A DNA stretch of 63,061 nucleotides from Gammaproteobacteria bacterium (GTDB lineage: Bacteria > Pseudomonadota > Gammaproteobacteria > Pseudomonadales > Azotimanducaceae). The DNA lies in the NCBI GenBank assembly GCA_009845835.1, contig VXYV01000078.1, forward strand, positions 1 to 63,061, given 5' to 3'. A model generated the notes under the pieces. That model was not told the DNA's origin. It saw only the letters and a list, made by a program, of their open reading frames with translations, and ran no database searches. Shown here in pieces: positions 44,635-53,239 of the stretch (position 1 is its first letter; each line of letters begins with the position of its first letter). A program made the position numbers and the translations under genes.

Positions 44635-45297
44635 ATGTTGATTGAATTAACCATTGAAGGACCCGACGCCGTATCTTTCTTGCAAGGATACGTAACCAAC
44701 GATCTCTCGTCGATTCAACCAGAGGTTGGCCAGCCCATGGCGATTACCAATATTCAAGGCCGTGTGATTGCAAATGGCTGGAGTTATGGTAGAACAGATC
44801 GAGTGAATCTCGTCATTCATCCAACAGTCGAACACACTGTACGCGAACACTTGAACAATTACATGGTATTTGCAAAATCCACAATTCTTGACACTACTGC
44901 AGTTGTCTATCTATTTGAGACACCCGTAGAAGGCGGTATCAACTTGACACCGCTAAATTGGTATCTACATACGAAACCCAATAGTGCAAACAACTTGGAT
45001 GAAATGTGCGTCACAGCAGAATTCCCCATCATTACTGAACCAACTAGCGGGCAATTCCTACCCCAAATGCTAGCGTTAACGGATTTCGGAACAGTGAGTT
45101 TCTCAAAGGGGTGTTACCTTGGACAAGAAATCGTGGCGCGCGCTGAACATCGAGGTGCAGTCAAACGAAAACTAAAATCCATTAGTATGACCGACGATTT
45201 AGCTCCCATCGGTACACAAATTCGTGATCAAGATGGTAAGAAATGTACCGTGATCACTCGATTTCAAAATCAAGCACTCGTCGTCGGGCAAATCTAA
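44635..45297 (+). CDS. ygfZ: YgfZ/GcvT-like folate-binding protein
   Basis: The 220-residue protein has the YgfZ signature KGCYLGQEIVARAEHRGAVK with its conserved Cys, plus the GcvT-like start (EGPDAVSFLQGYVTNDLSSI). YgfZ helps repair or make Fe-S enzymes such as MiaB, using folate. It is shorter than E. coli YgfZ (about 326 residues), mostly in the C-terminal part, but the motif is intact. Confidence 0.9.
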   Translation: MLIELTIEGPDAVSFLQGYVTNDLSSIQPEVGQPMAITNIQGRVIANGWSYGRTDRVNLVIHPTVEHTVREHLNNYMVFAKSTILDTTAVVYLFETPVEGGINLTPLNWYLHTKPNSANNLDEMCVTAEFPIITEPTSGQFLPQMLALTDFGTVSFSKGCYLGQEIVARAEHRGAVKRKLKSISMTDDLAPIGTQIRDQDGKKCTVITRFQNQALVVGQI

Positions 45298-45348
45298 TTT
45301 GTATACAGTTGCCAAACAACTTAAATTTTTGAAGAAATCAGCAACAGA

Positions 45349-45930
45349 ATGAACCAACTTTTAGAACTTGTCCCCGGAATCGCTTTTTTTGTCGTTTACT
45401 TTCTTCCGGAAAGTATCGCGCCATTCCTAAATTCCGACAACCGGATTTATTGGGCGACCGTTGCTTTGATGGTGGCTGTTGGTTTACAGTTCATTCTCTT
45501 CTTGATCCTGAAACGACCCATTACCAAAATGATGTGGTTCATCTTAATCGTCGCGGGTGTACTCGGAACCATGACCGTGGCTTTACGAAATCCATTGTTC
45601 ATTATGTGGCGACCAACAGTTACTTCATGGTTAATGAGTGCCATTTTCTTATTCAGTTATTACGTCGGTAAAACTAATGTGTTGAAATGGCTACTAGGCG
45701 ATCAGGTTCGTCTTCCCGACCGACTATGGCGCCAACAGACTTTGGTGTTGGGATATGGACTACTCGCTTCGGGCACGGTTAATATTTTTGTTGCTTACTC
45801 GTTTTCCGAACAAACTTGGGTCACCTATAAAGTTTATGCGTTATTTGTCTGGCCTGTCTTGTTTGCGATCGTGTTAGTGATTATTAATCTAATCGAACAT
45901 CGTAAAAACCGCGCGCAACGGACTCTTTAA
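45349..45930 (+). CDS. yciB: YciB family inner membrane protein (septation protein A)
   Basis: The 193-residue protein has five to six membrane helices and the YciB/IspZ pattern: ELVPGIAFFVVYFLPESIAP at the start, NPLFIMWRPTVTSWLMSAIF in the middle, and RLWRQQTLVLGYGLLASGTV. YciB affects cell-envelope synthesis and septation. It lies 51 bases after ygfZ and 11 bases before pdxJ. Confidence 0.92.
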   Translation: MNQLLELVPGIAFFVVYFLPESIAPFLNSDNRIYWATVALMVAVGLQFILFLILKRPITKMMWFILIVAGVLGTMTVALRNPLFIMWRPTVTSWLMSAIFLFSYYVGKTNVLKWLLGDQVRLPDRLWRQQTLVLGYGLLASGTVNIFVAYSFSEQTWVTYKVYALFVWPVLFAIVLVIINLIEHRKNRAQRTL

Positions 45931-45941
45931 ACTCTCACTTT

Positions 45942-46736
45942 ATGTCTCAACCTGTCCTTTCTGTAAACGTTAACAAGATCGCTTGGCTGCGCAATGCTCG
46001 TGATGGCAACGTACCGAATCTACTGGATTGCTGTGAACAGATCATTAAATCTGGCGCGAAGAGTATTACCATTCATCCGCGGCCGGATGAACGACACATC
46101 CGAACTGCAGACGTTTACGAAATTGCTCGATTCCTCAAAGTTGAACCCGAAGTTGAATTTAACATTGAAGGTAACCCTCTGGAACCCGCTAACCCAGACT
46201 CAGATTACCCAGGTTTTAAAGAATTGGTTTTGGACGTGTTACCGACCCAAGTTACCCTTGTTCCAGATGCCAACGATCAACTGACCTCCGACCATGGTTG
46301 GAATTTATCCAATACTAAGAATTTCACGGATGTATGTACCTACGTGCGAGAATTCCAAAGTAAGGGCTGTAGAACAAGTATATTTCTGGACCCAGACCTA
46401 GAACAGTGTAAGTTAGTAGCCAAGACAAAAGCAGCACGGATTGAGTTGTTTACCGGTCCATGGGCTGAACTGGTGAATAGCAAAGAATCAACAAACGGCG
46501 AGTCCGATATGCTTTTATCAGCGTACCGAGAAGTCGCCTTAAAAGTGCGTGAGCATGGTTTACAAGTGAACGCGGGTCATGATCTCAATCTCCACAACCT
46601 CGAGACTTTTTGTAGCACGGTCCCGGTAGATGAAGTGTCCATTGGACATGCACTAATTGCTGATGCGCTCGACATGGGATTATCGAACGCAGTGAAAGCC
46701 TACTTGCAAATTCTTGAAGAAATTGAATGTGTCTGA
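45942..46736 (+). CDS. pdxJ: Pyridoxine 5'-phosphate synthase
   Basis: The 264-residue TIM-barrel protein has the PdxJ motifs SVNVNKIAWLRNARDGNVPN, ITIHPRPDERHIRTADVYEI, FNIEGNPLEPANPDSD, PTQVTLVPDANDQLTSDHGW and AGHDLNLHNL. It condenses 1-deoxy-D-xylulose 5-phosphate with 3-amino-2-oxopropyl phosphate to make vitamin B6. It follows yciB closely on the same strand. Confidence 0.96.
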   Translation: MSQPVLSVNVNKIAWLRNARDGNVPNLLDCCEQIIKSGAKSITIHPRPDERHIRTADVYEIARFLKVEPEVEFNIEGNPLEPANPDSDYPGFKELVLDVLPTQVTLVPDANDQLTSDHGWNLSNTKNFTDVCTYVREFQSKGCRTSIFLDPDLEQCKLVAKTKAARIELFTGPWAELVNSKESTNGESDMLLSAYREVALKVREHGLQVNAGHDLNLHNLETFCSTVPVDEVSIGHALIADALDMGLSNAVKAYLQILEEIECV

Positions 46737-46791
46737 ACACTCTACGGTTTACAATTTTTAGTTCAAAATAACCAATGAGGTATGAATTCCT

Positions 46792-47361
46792 ATGTTTCCA
46801 CTGTATCGCAGTGTACTGCTTATTATGTCGTTTTTACTTGGTCTGAGCCTGGTCGGTCAAGCCAACAAAGTCGAACTCAATGTCGGCGACGAAGCACCAG
46901 AGTTTACTTTATCTGGAAGTGACGGCGAAGAGTACACATTGTCCGAATTACTCAAACAAGGACCGGTCGTCCTTGTTTGGTTTCCGAAAGCCGATACCCC
47001 AGGATGTACCGCACAATGCAAAGATATTACAAGTAACGGTCGTTTGATTCGCGAGTATAACGTTAGCTACTTTATGATCAGCGTGGACACACCAGAAGAT
47101 AACCAAAAGTTTGCCGAGAAGTACAACGCTGATTTTCCAATATTGTCTGATGCAGACAAATCAGTTGCAAAGCAATACGGTGTGCTATCCGCGCACGGTT
47201 GGCCAGCGCGTCACACGTTTTACATTGGTAAAGATGGGAAGATCTTAGAAATTGATCGGAAGGTGAAAACGAAAACTGCAGCCGCCGATATGGCTGCGAT
47301 TCTCGCAGAATTAGAAATAGAAAAGATTGACACTGAAATCTCAGAAACTCCTGAAACATAG
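46792..47361 (+). CDS. bcp: Exported Bcp-type peroxiredoxin
   Basis: The 189-residue protein carries the PrxQ/Bcp motif PKADTPGCTAQC with peroxidatic Cys72 and a second Cys76, plus GDEAPEFTLSGSDGEEYTLS. Unlike ordinary Bcp it starts with a signal-like segment (LYRSVLLIMSFLLGLSLVGQ), so it may reduce peroxides in the periplasm or at the membrane. Such a peroxiredoxin would need an exported thiol donor, not visible here. The 3' end lies just before the 3' end of the convergent ssrA gene. Confidence 0.88.
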   Translation: MFPLYRSVLLIMSFLLGLSLVGQANKVELNVGDEAPEFTLSGSDGEEYTLSELLKQGPVVLVWFPKADTPGCTAQCKDITSNGRLIREYNVSYFMISVDTPEDNQKFAEKYNADFPILSDADKSVAKQYGVLSAHGWPARHTFYIGKDGKILEIDRKVKTKTAAADMAAILAELEIEKIDTEISETPET

Positions 47362-47372
47362 TATCGTGGTAA

Positions 47373-47733
47373 TGGTGGAGGCGGCGGGAGTCGAACCCGC
47401 GTCCGCCGGCTATCCATCTTCGGCTCTACATGCTTAGTCTTATCTTCAAGTTTAACATTACAACTACCGGATAAAACTCGGTACCGTAATGCGAGTCCGA
47501 AATAATTTAGTAGTGCAGGATCGGACAATCCTTCAATACGATCCTATTAAGATGATTCTCCCTACTCTACATAGGCACTCAAGTAGGCAGAACTAGCTGC
47601 TATTTAAGCAGCTAGAGCGTAGTTGTCGTTATTGGCAACTATTTAAGAATTGAGGTAATTGATTTACGAGAGCTACTTCTCTCTCGGCATGCACCTGAGA
47701 CTTCATCTCCGTCGTCGAATCCAAATCGCCCCC
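47373..47733 (-). ncRNA. ssrA: tmRNA (one-piece), tag ANNDNYALAA
   Basis: The minus strand begins with GGGGGCGATTTGGATTCGAC and ends with the TPsiC arm and acceptor GGGTTCGACTCCCGCC-GCCTCCACCA. The 5' GGGGGCG and 3' CGCCTCC form the seven-base acceptor stem. The tag frame is encoded at 47604-47636: GCC AAT AAC GAC AAC TAC GCT CTA GCT GCT TAA, giving ANNDNYALAA, a normal SsrA tag variant recognised by ClpXP. Length is 361 bases. Open frames crossing it are shadows. Confidence 0.97.
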
Positions 47734-47775
47734 TTACTAACCCGATGTTCAACAAAAACTTAAGGTGTTGTTCAA

Positions 47776-47805
47776 CGTATATTTTAAATGAAAGGTCGTG
47801 ATCAA
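47776..47805 (-). promoter_or_regulatory. Possible sigma-70 promoter of ssrA
   Basis: On the minus strand TTGATC (47805-47800) and TATACG (47781-47776) are separated by 18 bases, about 40 bases upstream of the mature tmRNA 5' end. This leaves room for the usual 5' precursor that is removed by RNase P. It is a match by eye only. Confidence 0.35.
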
Positions 47806-48048
47806 GAGTTTGTAAGCAATGATCTGTGTCGAAAATTTTGTTCAATACACGAGAAAGACTGTTGATCAACATTAATTGTTTTATCGAAAACTTTGATTGC
47901 ACAGTGCTAGGAATGCGCGCCCTTATCGTACCACTTCGGAAAGATAATCTTTAACTCAACCTAATAAATTTCGTTTAGGAACGTCGGTTTTGTAACATCT
48001 TGTCTGCTTTACTGATTTTGTTACCTAATGGTATCCCTAGATCCGTTA
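47806..48048. other. Intergenic remainder between ssrA and the large exported protein gene
   Basis: Part of a 315-base stretch between the ssrA 5' end and the stop codon of the gene at 48049. No gene or hairpin terminator is visible apart from the possible ssrA promoter. Confidence 0.35.
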
Positions 48049-50412
48049 CTAGAACTTACTTTCCAGGTAAACGTCAAGTTCAACCTCATCTTGACTGAGG
48101 TCAACCTGTATAGAAAGCGTTGTGAATTCGGGGTGCAAAACACGGATGTTGTATGTCCCTCTCGGTAAACCATCGATGCGATAGCTACCTCCTGCATCTA
48201 CCGACGTAGTTAGTCCGTTAGCCAGTTGTCTGTCAGGTGGTCCTCCGGACAAAACCAGTTTAGCGCCTCGGACAGACCCGTCCGCTTGCACTTTTCCGTG
48301 TAGAGAACTTGAACCCATTTGCAATTCGACGTAGGTATCGTCCTGAATACTAATTTTTTCTGAGAATGCACGAGCGGGAACTTCAATCGTGTAGGTTCCT
48401 GGTAGAAGGGCATCAAAACGGTACGAACCATCTCTTTTAGTTAGTGTTCTTCCTAAGGGTAGATTGGAGTTCTCTGGACGGGCGATGATTTCGTGTTCAG
48501 TTAAACCTTGTTTCCCTATGAACACCTTCCCTGAAAGCGATAAATTTCCTGAAAAGTTAACGTCGAAAGGAATCTCTTGTGCAACCCCCATATCGATCGT
48601 TCCTTTAATTTCTCGGCCAAAACTAGTTCGAAAACTAACATCATGTTGTCCTTGGCTTACGCCAAACAACTCATAGAATCCGTCTTCATAAATTCGTTTA
48701 CTAGCACGATCCACCCAAACTATTACCGATTCATCTTCGAGCAGTCCATCAATATATCCATACACTCGCCCGACAATATCAATAACAAGCTGGAGATTTT
48801 CGACAACCTCGCCAACTTTAGTTTCTACTTCTAGAGTCTGCGAGCGGCCAGATTCTGCGACGGCTTGATAATGGTGTAATCCCGCACCGACAAAAAACTG
48901 GAATGACCCGTCATCGGTACGGATCGAACCGCTAGACGTGTATATCTGAGCAGGCACCGGCTCACCTTGCATTGATACCACCTGTCCCCTAATGGACCCA
49001 ATCGTATCGAGGCTGATCACCACCACTTCTTCGATGTCATTTATCGTAATTTGACTACTGTCCCATCCTTGAGCACTAATTAATATTTGACTTCCTCGAA
49101 GCGGAAAACCATCCAGTTCAAACTCTCCATCTGCGTTTGCGGTCGTTGTCACATTGTTGGCATTCCATCGACGAATCCAATTGGCATGTCGATCTATACT
49201 TGAACCTTGAGAACCACCATCGATACGACGTATTACAGCACCCCCAATTGGGACACCATTCGCCCGACTCACAACACGTCCTTGCAATGTATAACCTCGG
49301 TCTAACTCGATTGTTCCTAAGTCAAACTCTTCTTGTTTTCTAAGAATATTCGTGTCGGTCGTTGCCCAATACTGATATCCTGGAGCATCAATCGATATTG
49401 CTCCTGACCACTCTCCAATTTCATGCTCAAAATATCCATCTGGAGTATCGAATTCTGTGATCACCGAACCGGCGTGTAGGCTGAATTTAGACACAGGTTT
49501 ACCAGTTACACGATCTTGAACGTTTCCATAAACGCGCACCCAACTCTGAACCGTAAGCTGAATATTTTCATGAGGTGCATTCACCTCAATCGGCCAAGAC
49601 TTTCGTCCGTCGGGGACACGTGCGCTAAGTTCTACTACTCCATCTTCTGGAAATGGACCAATCGTAAATTCAAGATCTTTATCAAATTTGGTAAAGATTT
49701 CTTCCAGTTGGTCGCTCGGCGTTAACGACAGAACATCAATCTCTCCTCGTAAGTTTGGTCTGTCAGAGACCACATTGGAATACTCAACAATTCGACCAGT
49801 CACAAAAACCGCTTTGTCGAGCAAGATTGGTAGTTCAGTAGTTTCTTTTTGATCGGGAAAATCGATCAATTCTTCGGCCAACATATAACCTGGTGAACTT
49901 ATCAAAACGGTGTGCTCACCAACAGGTAAACCTTGCATCGAAAACGTACCATTTTGTCCTATATCCCAATAAAATATAGTTGCCTCATTGGGAAGAGGCA
50001 AATCCAATTCTTTGTCGAAACGAAGCGATACTTCACCTTGAGTGACGAATACTCCGTCTTTTCTATACATTACACTACCATTAACGGAATTCCCCGTCGA
50101 GAATTTAATCTTTAGTCCACTTTCAAAGTCCAAATGGGATAGGTCTTGGATTATCGGTAGAGCATCCCGTTTAAGGACTACTACCGTCGCACTTGTTGTG
50201 ACTTCTGAAACTTCAAGGGAGTTTGCACAGGACTCGATAATCGACCATTCAACACTATTGCCGGTGTTTTCTTCGTCAGAAACACCAATCCACACAGGCT
50301 GATTGTCGCAACCCTCTGTAAAAGATATTTTCAGAGATTCCAGCCCACTTGGAGAAATTGATGTAGGGTATACCAAAATGAACAGAAACCACAATATGGA
50401 TTTAGGATTCAT
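48049..50412 (-). CDS. Exported protein of carboxypeptidase-regulatory-like repeats
   Basis: The 787-residue protein has a signal peptide (NPKSILWFLFILVYPTSISP) and then several beta-sandwich units of the carboxypeptidase regulatory/CarboxypepD_reg type, recognisable by repeats such as TTTANADGEFELDGFPLRG, RTLTKRDGSYRFDALLPG and VDAGGSYRIDGLPRGTYN. No protease, sugar-binding or anchor motif is seen, so it is likely an extracytoplasmic adhesin-like or scaffold protein. It stands alone, 300 bases or more from its neighbours. Confidence 0.8.
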   Translation of the reverse strand: MNPKSILWFLFILVYPTSISPSGLESLKISFTEGCDNQPVWIGVSDEENTGNSVEWSIIESCANSLEVSEVTTSATVVVLKRDALPIIQDLSHLDFESGLKIKFSTGNSVNGSVMYRKDGVFVTQGEVSLRFDKELDLPLPNEATIFYWDIGQNGTFSMQGLPVGEHTVLISSPGYMLAEELIDFPDQKETTELPILLDKAVFVTGRIVEYSNVVSDRPNLRGEIDVLSLTPSDQLEEIFTKFDKDLEFTIGPFPEDGVVELSARVPDGRKSWPIEVNAPHENIQLTVQSWVRVYGNVQDRVTGKPVSKFSLHAGSVITEFDTPDGYFEHEIGEWSGAISIDAPGYQYWATTDTNILRKQEEFDLGTIELDRGYTLQGRVVSRANGVPIGGAVIRRIDGGSQGSSIDRHANWIRRWNANNVTTTANADGEFELDGFPLRGSQILISAQGWDSSQITINDIEEVVVISLDTIGSIRGQVVSMQGEPVPAQIYTSSGSIRTDDGSFQFFVGAGLHHYQAVAESGRSQTLEVETKVGEVVENLQLVIDIVGRVYGYIDGLLEDESVIVWVDRASKRIYEDGFYELFGVSQGQHDVSFRTSFGREIKGTIDMGVAQEIPFDVNFSGNLSLSGKVFIGKQGLTEHEIIARPENSNLPLGRTLTKRDGSYRFDALLPGTYTIEVPARAFSEKISIQDDTYVELQMGSSSLHGKVQADGSVRGAKLVLSGGPPDRQLANGLTTSVDAGGSYRIDGLPRGTYNIRVLHPEFTTLSIQVDLSQDEVELDVYLESKF

Positions 50413-51299
50413 TTCCCACCGATACCATCAATAAACTCCGAAACTTTGTGTAAACCAAATACACAATAAATCTTAGAAACGGATTGGTCAAACAGTGTAG
50501 TAATTCTACATTTCTCCTAAAAACCTGACTTTACCGAAGGAAAAATCCAAAACTAACTGATGTTTTATCCAAAATCCAGTAATTTTGATGAATATTAAGT
50601 TAAAATTCGCGATGAATCGTCGAGTTTGGTTTTTTCTCTATTTCACTATTAGACTACCAAAACGCGGAAGCTGGTGGTTTATGATGGCAGGTAGCAACGG
50701 ACATGCGCCGCAAGCCCGATTTCGACAAAACGGCGTTGCCTCCAGTGGGTTTAGAAATGATTGAAAAGTTCCTTACCTCGACTACAAAAATGTTCCCAGA
50801 TGAGCAACCGTGACAGATACAGTGTGCGTATTCCGTAAGGTTCAGACCATAGCGCCGATTTGGACACGGTAATGGGAGTACCAACTAATTCATCTTTATG
50901 TGATCTTCTAGTTTCAGCTTGGTAAGACTTCCACATCACTATGCTCAGCGGGTTAGATCCACTTACCGTTAGCTAATCCTCGTTGAGCTTTTGTTTCGAA
51001 CTCAAGCATCAGATTAGGGACAGGTACCGTATAGTCTAAAGGATCTGAAGAGCAAAATCTTGCCAAATCGGTCAAAATTGAAATCAGCAAGTCTGACAAA
51101 TGGGCTAGTTTTCCTTCTCTTCTTTGCTCGCAAATATTCGCACTCTTCGACATCAATCAAAATTTATAGAAATGTAGAATTACTGAACTCCAATACCCGA
51201 CTAGACATCAAGAATGTCTGACTCTTCTCTGGTAACGATCAGATCAACTTAGCACTATTCAATTCTGATTCCCAACCTTTACGCTAGATCAATCAACAA
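50413..51299. other. Long poorly coding region, possible eroded genes
   Basis: About 887 bases. Two adjacent minus-strand frames look vaguely protein-like: 50953-51156 (SKSANICEQRREGKLAHLSD, LARFCSSDPLDYTVPVPNLM) and 50751-50939 (ETRRSHKDELVGTPITVSKS). Both are short, lack clear ribosome sites, and read into stops. They could be remnants of one or two genes or chance frames. I recognise no family and see no insertion-sequence ends. Confidence 0.3.
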
Positions 51300-51557
51300 T
51301 TGACTAACCAACTTTTTTTAACCAAAAAAGTCTACGATGCGTTTAACGAGACCATAAATAACGGTCGCAAAAGTGTTCTCCCAGGCGACATCGTTCAAAA
51401 CTTTCGTGAAAAGAACGAACCAGTGGGAATCTGGTTAGTTATGCGTGAGTTAACCCGACTTGAAGAATTGGATCTAGTGCAGTTCGATCAAGAAACAGCA
51501 ACTTGGACTCTAGGTCAGGAGAAAGATTTCTTCGAAGTGATTCGCAATCTTAAGTAG
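51300..51557 (+). CDS. Small conserved-looking protein, possible winged helix
   Basis: The 85-residue frame from TTG 51300 reads like a real protein (FLTKKVYDAFNETINNGRKS, LPGDIVQNFREKNEPVGIWL, then RELTRLEELDLVQFDQETAT). The alternation of helix and short strand recalls winged-helix proteins. There is no strong Shine-Dalgarno. It converges with ispA, one base apart. No family is recognised. Confidence 0.55.
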   Translation: MTNQLFLTKKVYDAFNETINNGRKSVLPGDIVQNFREKNEPVGIWLVMRELTRLEELDLVQFDQETATWTLGQEKDFFEVIRNLK

Positions 51558-51558
51558 A

Positions 51559-52440
51559 TTATTTGTTGCGATGAACGCAAGCACGCGTTAACTCTTTCAC
51601 AAACCGCATTTCATACGGGATATTCTCTAAAGCTTCCATACAGTGGTCGAAATAATGATTGGCTCTGTTGCGCGCCTCGTCAACACCAAACACAGCGACC
51701 GCATTTTTCTTTCCGGCGACTGCATCAGCACCTGCTGGTTTTCCTATATCACTGGAGGATTCAGTGTGATCGAGTAAATCGTCGGTAATCTGAAACGCTA
51801 ACCCCAGATCATTACCGAACTGACTCAATAAATTGAAATTTGCGGAACCGTGTTTGATTCCTGCCATTACAGCCCCCATCTCAATGCTAGCACGGAACAA
51901 CGCCGCTGTCTTAGCTTCACACAACAACACATAATCTCGTTCAGAAAACTCTAGTTGTTGTTCCAATTCCATGTCCATTGCTTGGCCACCGACCATTTGC
52001 CGCCAGCCCGAGGCATCACCTAGCAAGTACAAACATTGGACACGTTGAGAATCTGAAATCTGCTGATCCTGCGCAATGGTCGTAAAGGCTAGTGTCTGTA
52101 AGGCGTCTCCGACGAGAATCGCAGTCGTGCTACCAAATTTCGCATGACAACTCGGTTTACCACGGCGTAAATCCGAGTTATCCATTTCCGGCAAGTCGTC
52201 GTGCACCAATGAATAAGCGTGGATTAGTTCTACGGCGACAGCTGGAGTCAAAGCACGCGCCGATTCTCCTCCTAAATCGCTGGTGGTCCCGCAAACCAAA
52301 ATTCCACGCAAACGCTTTCCACCGCCAAGAACAGCGTAACGCATTGCGGCAACGAGTTCAGTCGAATGGGGAGAATTCAAATCCATGACGGACCCGAGAC
52401 GTTCCTCTATCTGGGAACGAAATGTAGCAAGTTGATTCAC
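51559..52440 (-). CDS. ispA: Farnesyl/geranyl diphosphate synthase
   Basis: The 293-residue prenyltransferase has the first Asp-rich motif DDLPEMD at 81-87, followed by NSDLRRGKPSCHAKFG, and the second Asp-rich motif in AFQITDDLLDHT. The residues before the first motif and total length are those of IspA. It chains isopentenyl diphosphate into farnesyl diphosphate for quinone and undecaprenyl synthesis. It follows xseB, as in many gammaproteobacteria, but dxs does not follow. Confidence 0.93.
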   Translation of the reverse strand: MNQLATFRSQIEERLGSVMDLNSPHSTELVAAMRYAVLGGGKRLRGILVCGTTSDLGGESARALTPAVAVELIHAYSLVHDDLPEMDNSDLRRGKPSCHAKFGSTTAILVGDALQTLAFTTIAQDQQISDSQRVQCLYLLGDASGWRQMVGGQAMDMELEQQLEFSERDYVLLCEAKTAALFRASIEMGAVMAGIKHGSANFNLLSQFGNDLGLAFQITDDLLDHTESSSDIGKPAGADAVAGKKNAVAVFGVDEARNRANHYFDHCMEALENIPYEMRFVKELTRACVHRNK

Positions 52441-52465
52441 ACGAGTCGTCAGAGTTGACGATTAA

Positions 52466-52699
52466 TTAGTTGTCCGTGTCCAGGTTCATTTCTTGCATGA
52501 GCTTGTTCACGCGAACCTCAGCTTGTGTCAGTGATTCCTGGCACTTTCTAACAATTTTTACACCTTTTTCAAACGCTTTGAGCGACTGTTCAAGTGTCAA
52601 ATCTCCACTTTCCATTTCTTTGACCAGTTTCTCAAGCATTTGCATGTTCTCTTCAAAATTAATGTTTGTTTGGTCGTTTTCAGTATTTTTGTTTGTCAA
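52466..52699 (-). CDS. xseB: Exodeoxyribonuclease VII small subunit
   Basis: The 77-residue helical protein has FEENMQMLEKLVKEMESGDL and LEQSLKAFEKGVKIVRKCQE, the typical XseB sequence. It binds several-fold to XseA to form exonuclease VII. It lies 25 bases before ispA. Confidence 0.95.
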   Translation of the reverse strand: MTNKNTENDQTNINFEENMQMLEKLVKEMESGDLTLEQSLKAFEKGVKIVRKCQESLTQAEVRVNKLMQEMNLDTDN

Positions 52700-52708
52700 T
52701 CTGAATCC

Positions 52709-53215
52709 TCAAGTATTGAAGTACGTCAATATTATCCAAAGTCCATGTGCTAACACACAAGTTACTCCTCCTGCGACAAGGTCATCCAACGCGATTCCAA
52801 TCGAACCTTTAACGTTTCGATCGATCCAACTGATCGGCCAAGGTTTCACAATGTCGAAAAATCGAAAACCTACAAATACCGCTAGCATCAGCAACCAGAC
52901 TGGTGGTAACAGTAAACACGCGACCCACATCCCAAGAATTTCGTCGATTACGATGAATGGAAAATCTTGCTCCCCATATCGCCGGGTGAATAGTCCCAAA
53001 ATTGCAACAGTAAAGAAGCAAAACACAACCACAACTAGGATTTGTACCCACGCACTCTGTCCACTTAAAAAGACCCACCAAATGAATAGTGCGACTATTG
53101 AGGCTAAAGTACCTGGTGCCCAAGGAAACCAACCCATCCCAAACCCAGTCGCGCATAACACTATGGGGTTCCTAAAGGTATCGCGCTTTAGTTGCTCGAC
53201 TCGTGTTGCAGTCAT
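52709..53215 (-). CDS. pgpA: Phosphatidylglycerophosphatase A
   Basis: The 168-residue membrane protein has GMGWFPWAPGTLASIVALFI and the acidic motif VIDEILGMWVACLLLPP, then FRFFDIVKPWPISWIDRNVK and GIALDDLVAGGVTCVL, as in PgpA. It removes the phosphate from phosphatidylglycerol phosphate in the inner membrane. It is between thiL and xseB, the usual order. Confidence 0.95.
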   Translation of the reverse strand: MTATRVEQLKRDTFRNPIVLCATGFGMGWFPWAPGTLASIVALFIWWVFLSGQSAWVQILVVVVFCFFTVAILGLFTRRYGEQDFPFIVIDEILGMWVACLLLPPVWLLMLAVFVGFRFFDIVKPWPISWIDRNVKGSIGIALDDLVAGGVTCVLAHGLWIILTYFNT

Positions 53216-53239
53216 CGTGTCATGCCACCGAGAATCTCA

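Noticed and set aside
47639-47902. Minus-strand open frame over the ssrA 5' half
   Set aside because: It overlaps the tmRNA, which has clear sequence signatures, so the frame is a shadow.
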